A DNA stretch of 64,000 nucleotides from Paracoccus sp. R12_2 (GTDB taxonomy: Bacteria > Pseudomonadota > Alphaproteobacteria > Rhodobacterales > Rhodobacteraceae). This document shows positions 63,262-64,000 of the stretch, in pieces (positions within the stretch are counted from its first letter, which is position 1; each line of letters starts with the position of its first letter). The notes beneath the pieces were generated by a model. The model ran no database searches. It was given only the letters and a program-made list of their open reading frames with translations, and was not told the origin of the DNA. The position numbers and the translations under genes were made by a program. The stretch lies in the NCBI RefSeq assembly GCF_017744015.1, contig NZ_JAGHRA010000018.1:1-64000 (forward strand), in the 5' to 3' direction.

Positions 63262-64000
63262 TTATTCTGCCGAGGCGCGGATCTGTTCGATCAGCCCGGC
63301 CAGTTCTGGATTGGCCTCTTCGGCTTCTTGATACATCGGCTGCACGGCTTCGATGAACGGGGCCTTGTCGACCTCGTGGATCTCGACGCCCATATCGGCC
63401 TGCGCCTCCTCGATGGCGGCATCCGATGCTTCTTTCCATGCGGCCGTATGCGAGACCATCGAGTTGTGGGCCGCCGTCGACAGCGCCTGCTGTTCCTCGG
63501 GCGTCAGCCCGTCCCAGGCGCAGTTCGAGATGAACACGACCGACGGGATCATGGTATGTTCGTCCAGCGAGAAATGCTTGGCGACCTCGCCGTGGCGGGC
63601 GGTGGTCAGCGCGGTCGGGTTGTTCTCGGCCCCGTCCACGACGCCCTGCTGCAGCGCGGAATACAGTTCGCCCCAGCCGATCGGCGTCGGGTTGCCGCCC
63701 AGAAGTTCGACCATGCGCACGGCCGATGGGCTGGGCTGGACACGCATCTTCATGCCTTCCAGATCAGCGGGCGAATTGATCGCCTTGTTGGCATAGAAGG
63801 ACCGCGCGCCTTCGGTGTAATAGGCCAGCCCGCGGATCCCGCTTTCGATGCCGGAATCAAGGATTTCCTTGCCGATATCGCCGGTGATCACATCGTTGAA
63901 ATGGTCCTCGCTGGCGAAGATATAGGGCAGGTTGAACACGGCATAGGACGGCACGAAAGCTTCCAGCTCCGCCGCGTTCGACCGGGCCATGTCCAGCGAA
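63262..64000 (-). CDS. TRAP transporter binding protein (DctP family), partial
   Basis: The window cuts the 5' end; 246 C-terminal residues remain, open at 64000. It has the DctP features LEAFVPSYAVFNLPYIFASEDHF, NSPADLEGMKMRVQPSPSAVRMVELLGGNPTPIGWGELYSALQQGVVDGAENNPTAL, the Arg in MKMRVQP being the usual carboxylate ligand. It takes up an acidic sugar or glucuronide with membrane partners outside the window. The beta-glucuronidase gene starts 15 bases downstream. It is not an internal start: ATG 63988-63990 is inside the gene. Confidence 0.92.
   Translation of the reverse strand, partial: SLDMARSNAAELEAFVPSYAVFNLPYIFASEDHFNDVITGDIGKEILDSGIESGIRGLAYYTEGARSFYANKAINSPADLEGMKMRVQPSPSAVRMVELLGGNPTPIGWGELYSALQQGVVDGAENNPTALTTARHGEVAKHFSLDEHTMIPSVVFISNCAWDGLTPEEQQALSTAAHNSMVSHTAAWKEASDAAIEEAQADMGVEIHEVDKAPFIEAVQPMYQEAEEANPELAGLIEQIRASAE

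Noticed and set aside
1-64000. tRNA or rRNA genes and CRISPR arrays
   Set aside because: No cloverleaf-like segment with the T-loop consensus, no rRNA-like sequence and no regularly spaced repeats were noticed by eye; a dedicated scan was not possible.

Overview
The window looks like DNA from an alphaproteobacterium of the Paracoccus/Rhodobacter type. Most of it is GC-rich. Marker genes fit that group: a tripartite tricarboxylate transporter set, a betaine-type ABC transporter with DUF302 and FIST proteins nearby, a LuxI/LuxR pair, a galactitol-dehydrogenase-like SDR, and many ribose-type sugar ABC transporters. No rRNA, tRNA or CRISPR array was seen. The genus is an inference from gene content, not a proof.

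Region 1 (1-26,960) is a large sugar-catabolism block that follows the 3' end of a pyruvate carboxylase gene. It holds three complete ribose-type ABC transporters (2,273-5,847; 9,597-13,067; 14,646-18,328) and a fourth, solitary binding protein (7,312-8,250). Around them lie two Gfo/Idh/MocA oxidoreductases, two aldehyde dehydrogenases, a xylulokinase, ribose-5-phosphate isomerase A, a HAD phosphatase, a fumarylacetoacetate-hydrolase-family enzyme, a 2-hydroxyacid dehydrogenase and an SDR polyol dehydrogenase. Two RpiR-type regulators are present, and each can be matched to its own set of palindromes in the promoter regions. The genes suggest that pentoses or pentitols enter the pentose phosphate pathway through XylB and RpiA, with an oxidative branch ending at alpha-ketoglutarate semialdehyde dehydrogenase. 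The exact substrates cannot be read from the sequence.

Region 2 (27,000-34,600) is a scar and mobile-element region. It begins with a wrecked NDH-2-like flavoprotein gene and about 2 kb of gene-poor DNA. Then comes a Tn7-like transposition module in the order TnsA-like nuclease, DDE transposase, TniB/TnsC ATPase, TniQ. The transposase gene has a frameshift between its second catalytic Asp and its catalytic Glu, and the TnsA-like protein has Arg where TnsA has its catalytic Lys. The module therefore looks dead, or adapted to another use.

Region 3 (34,600-47,480) is ordinary metabolism and transport: aroQ, a proVWX-type quaternary-amine ABC transporter, a GntR-tctCBA transporter operon divergent from an HMG-CoA-lyase/CoA-transferase pair around a perfect palindrome, a HAD phosphatase and a large MscS-type channel.

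Region 4 (47,500-54,380) is signalling. It holds a NarL-type response regulator, a FIST-domain protein and a PAS hybrid histidine kinase in one operon, resembling the NO-sensing NosP/NahK pair. A DUF302 protein, a small unknown gene, and a LuxI/LuxR quorum-sensing pair separated by a tiny gene follow.

Region 5 (54,446-64,000) has a three-gene surface-polysaccharide operon whose middle gene encodes a 1,248-residue capsule-transferase/GT2/sulfotransferase-like fusion. Beyond it lies a glucuronide set: a GntR regulator, beta-glucuronidase, and a TRAP binding protein cut by the window end.
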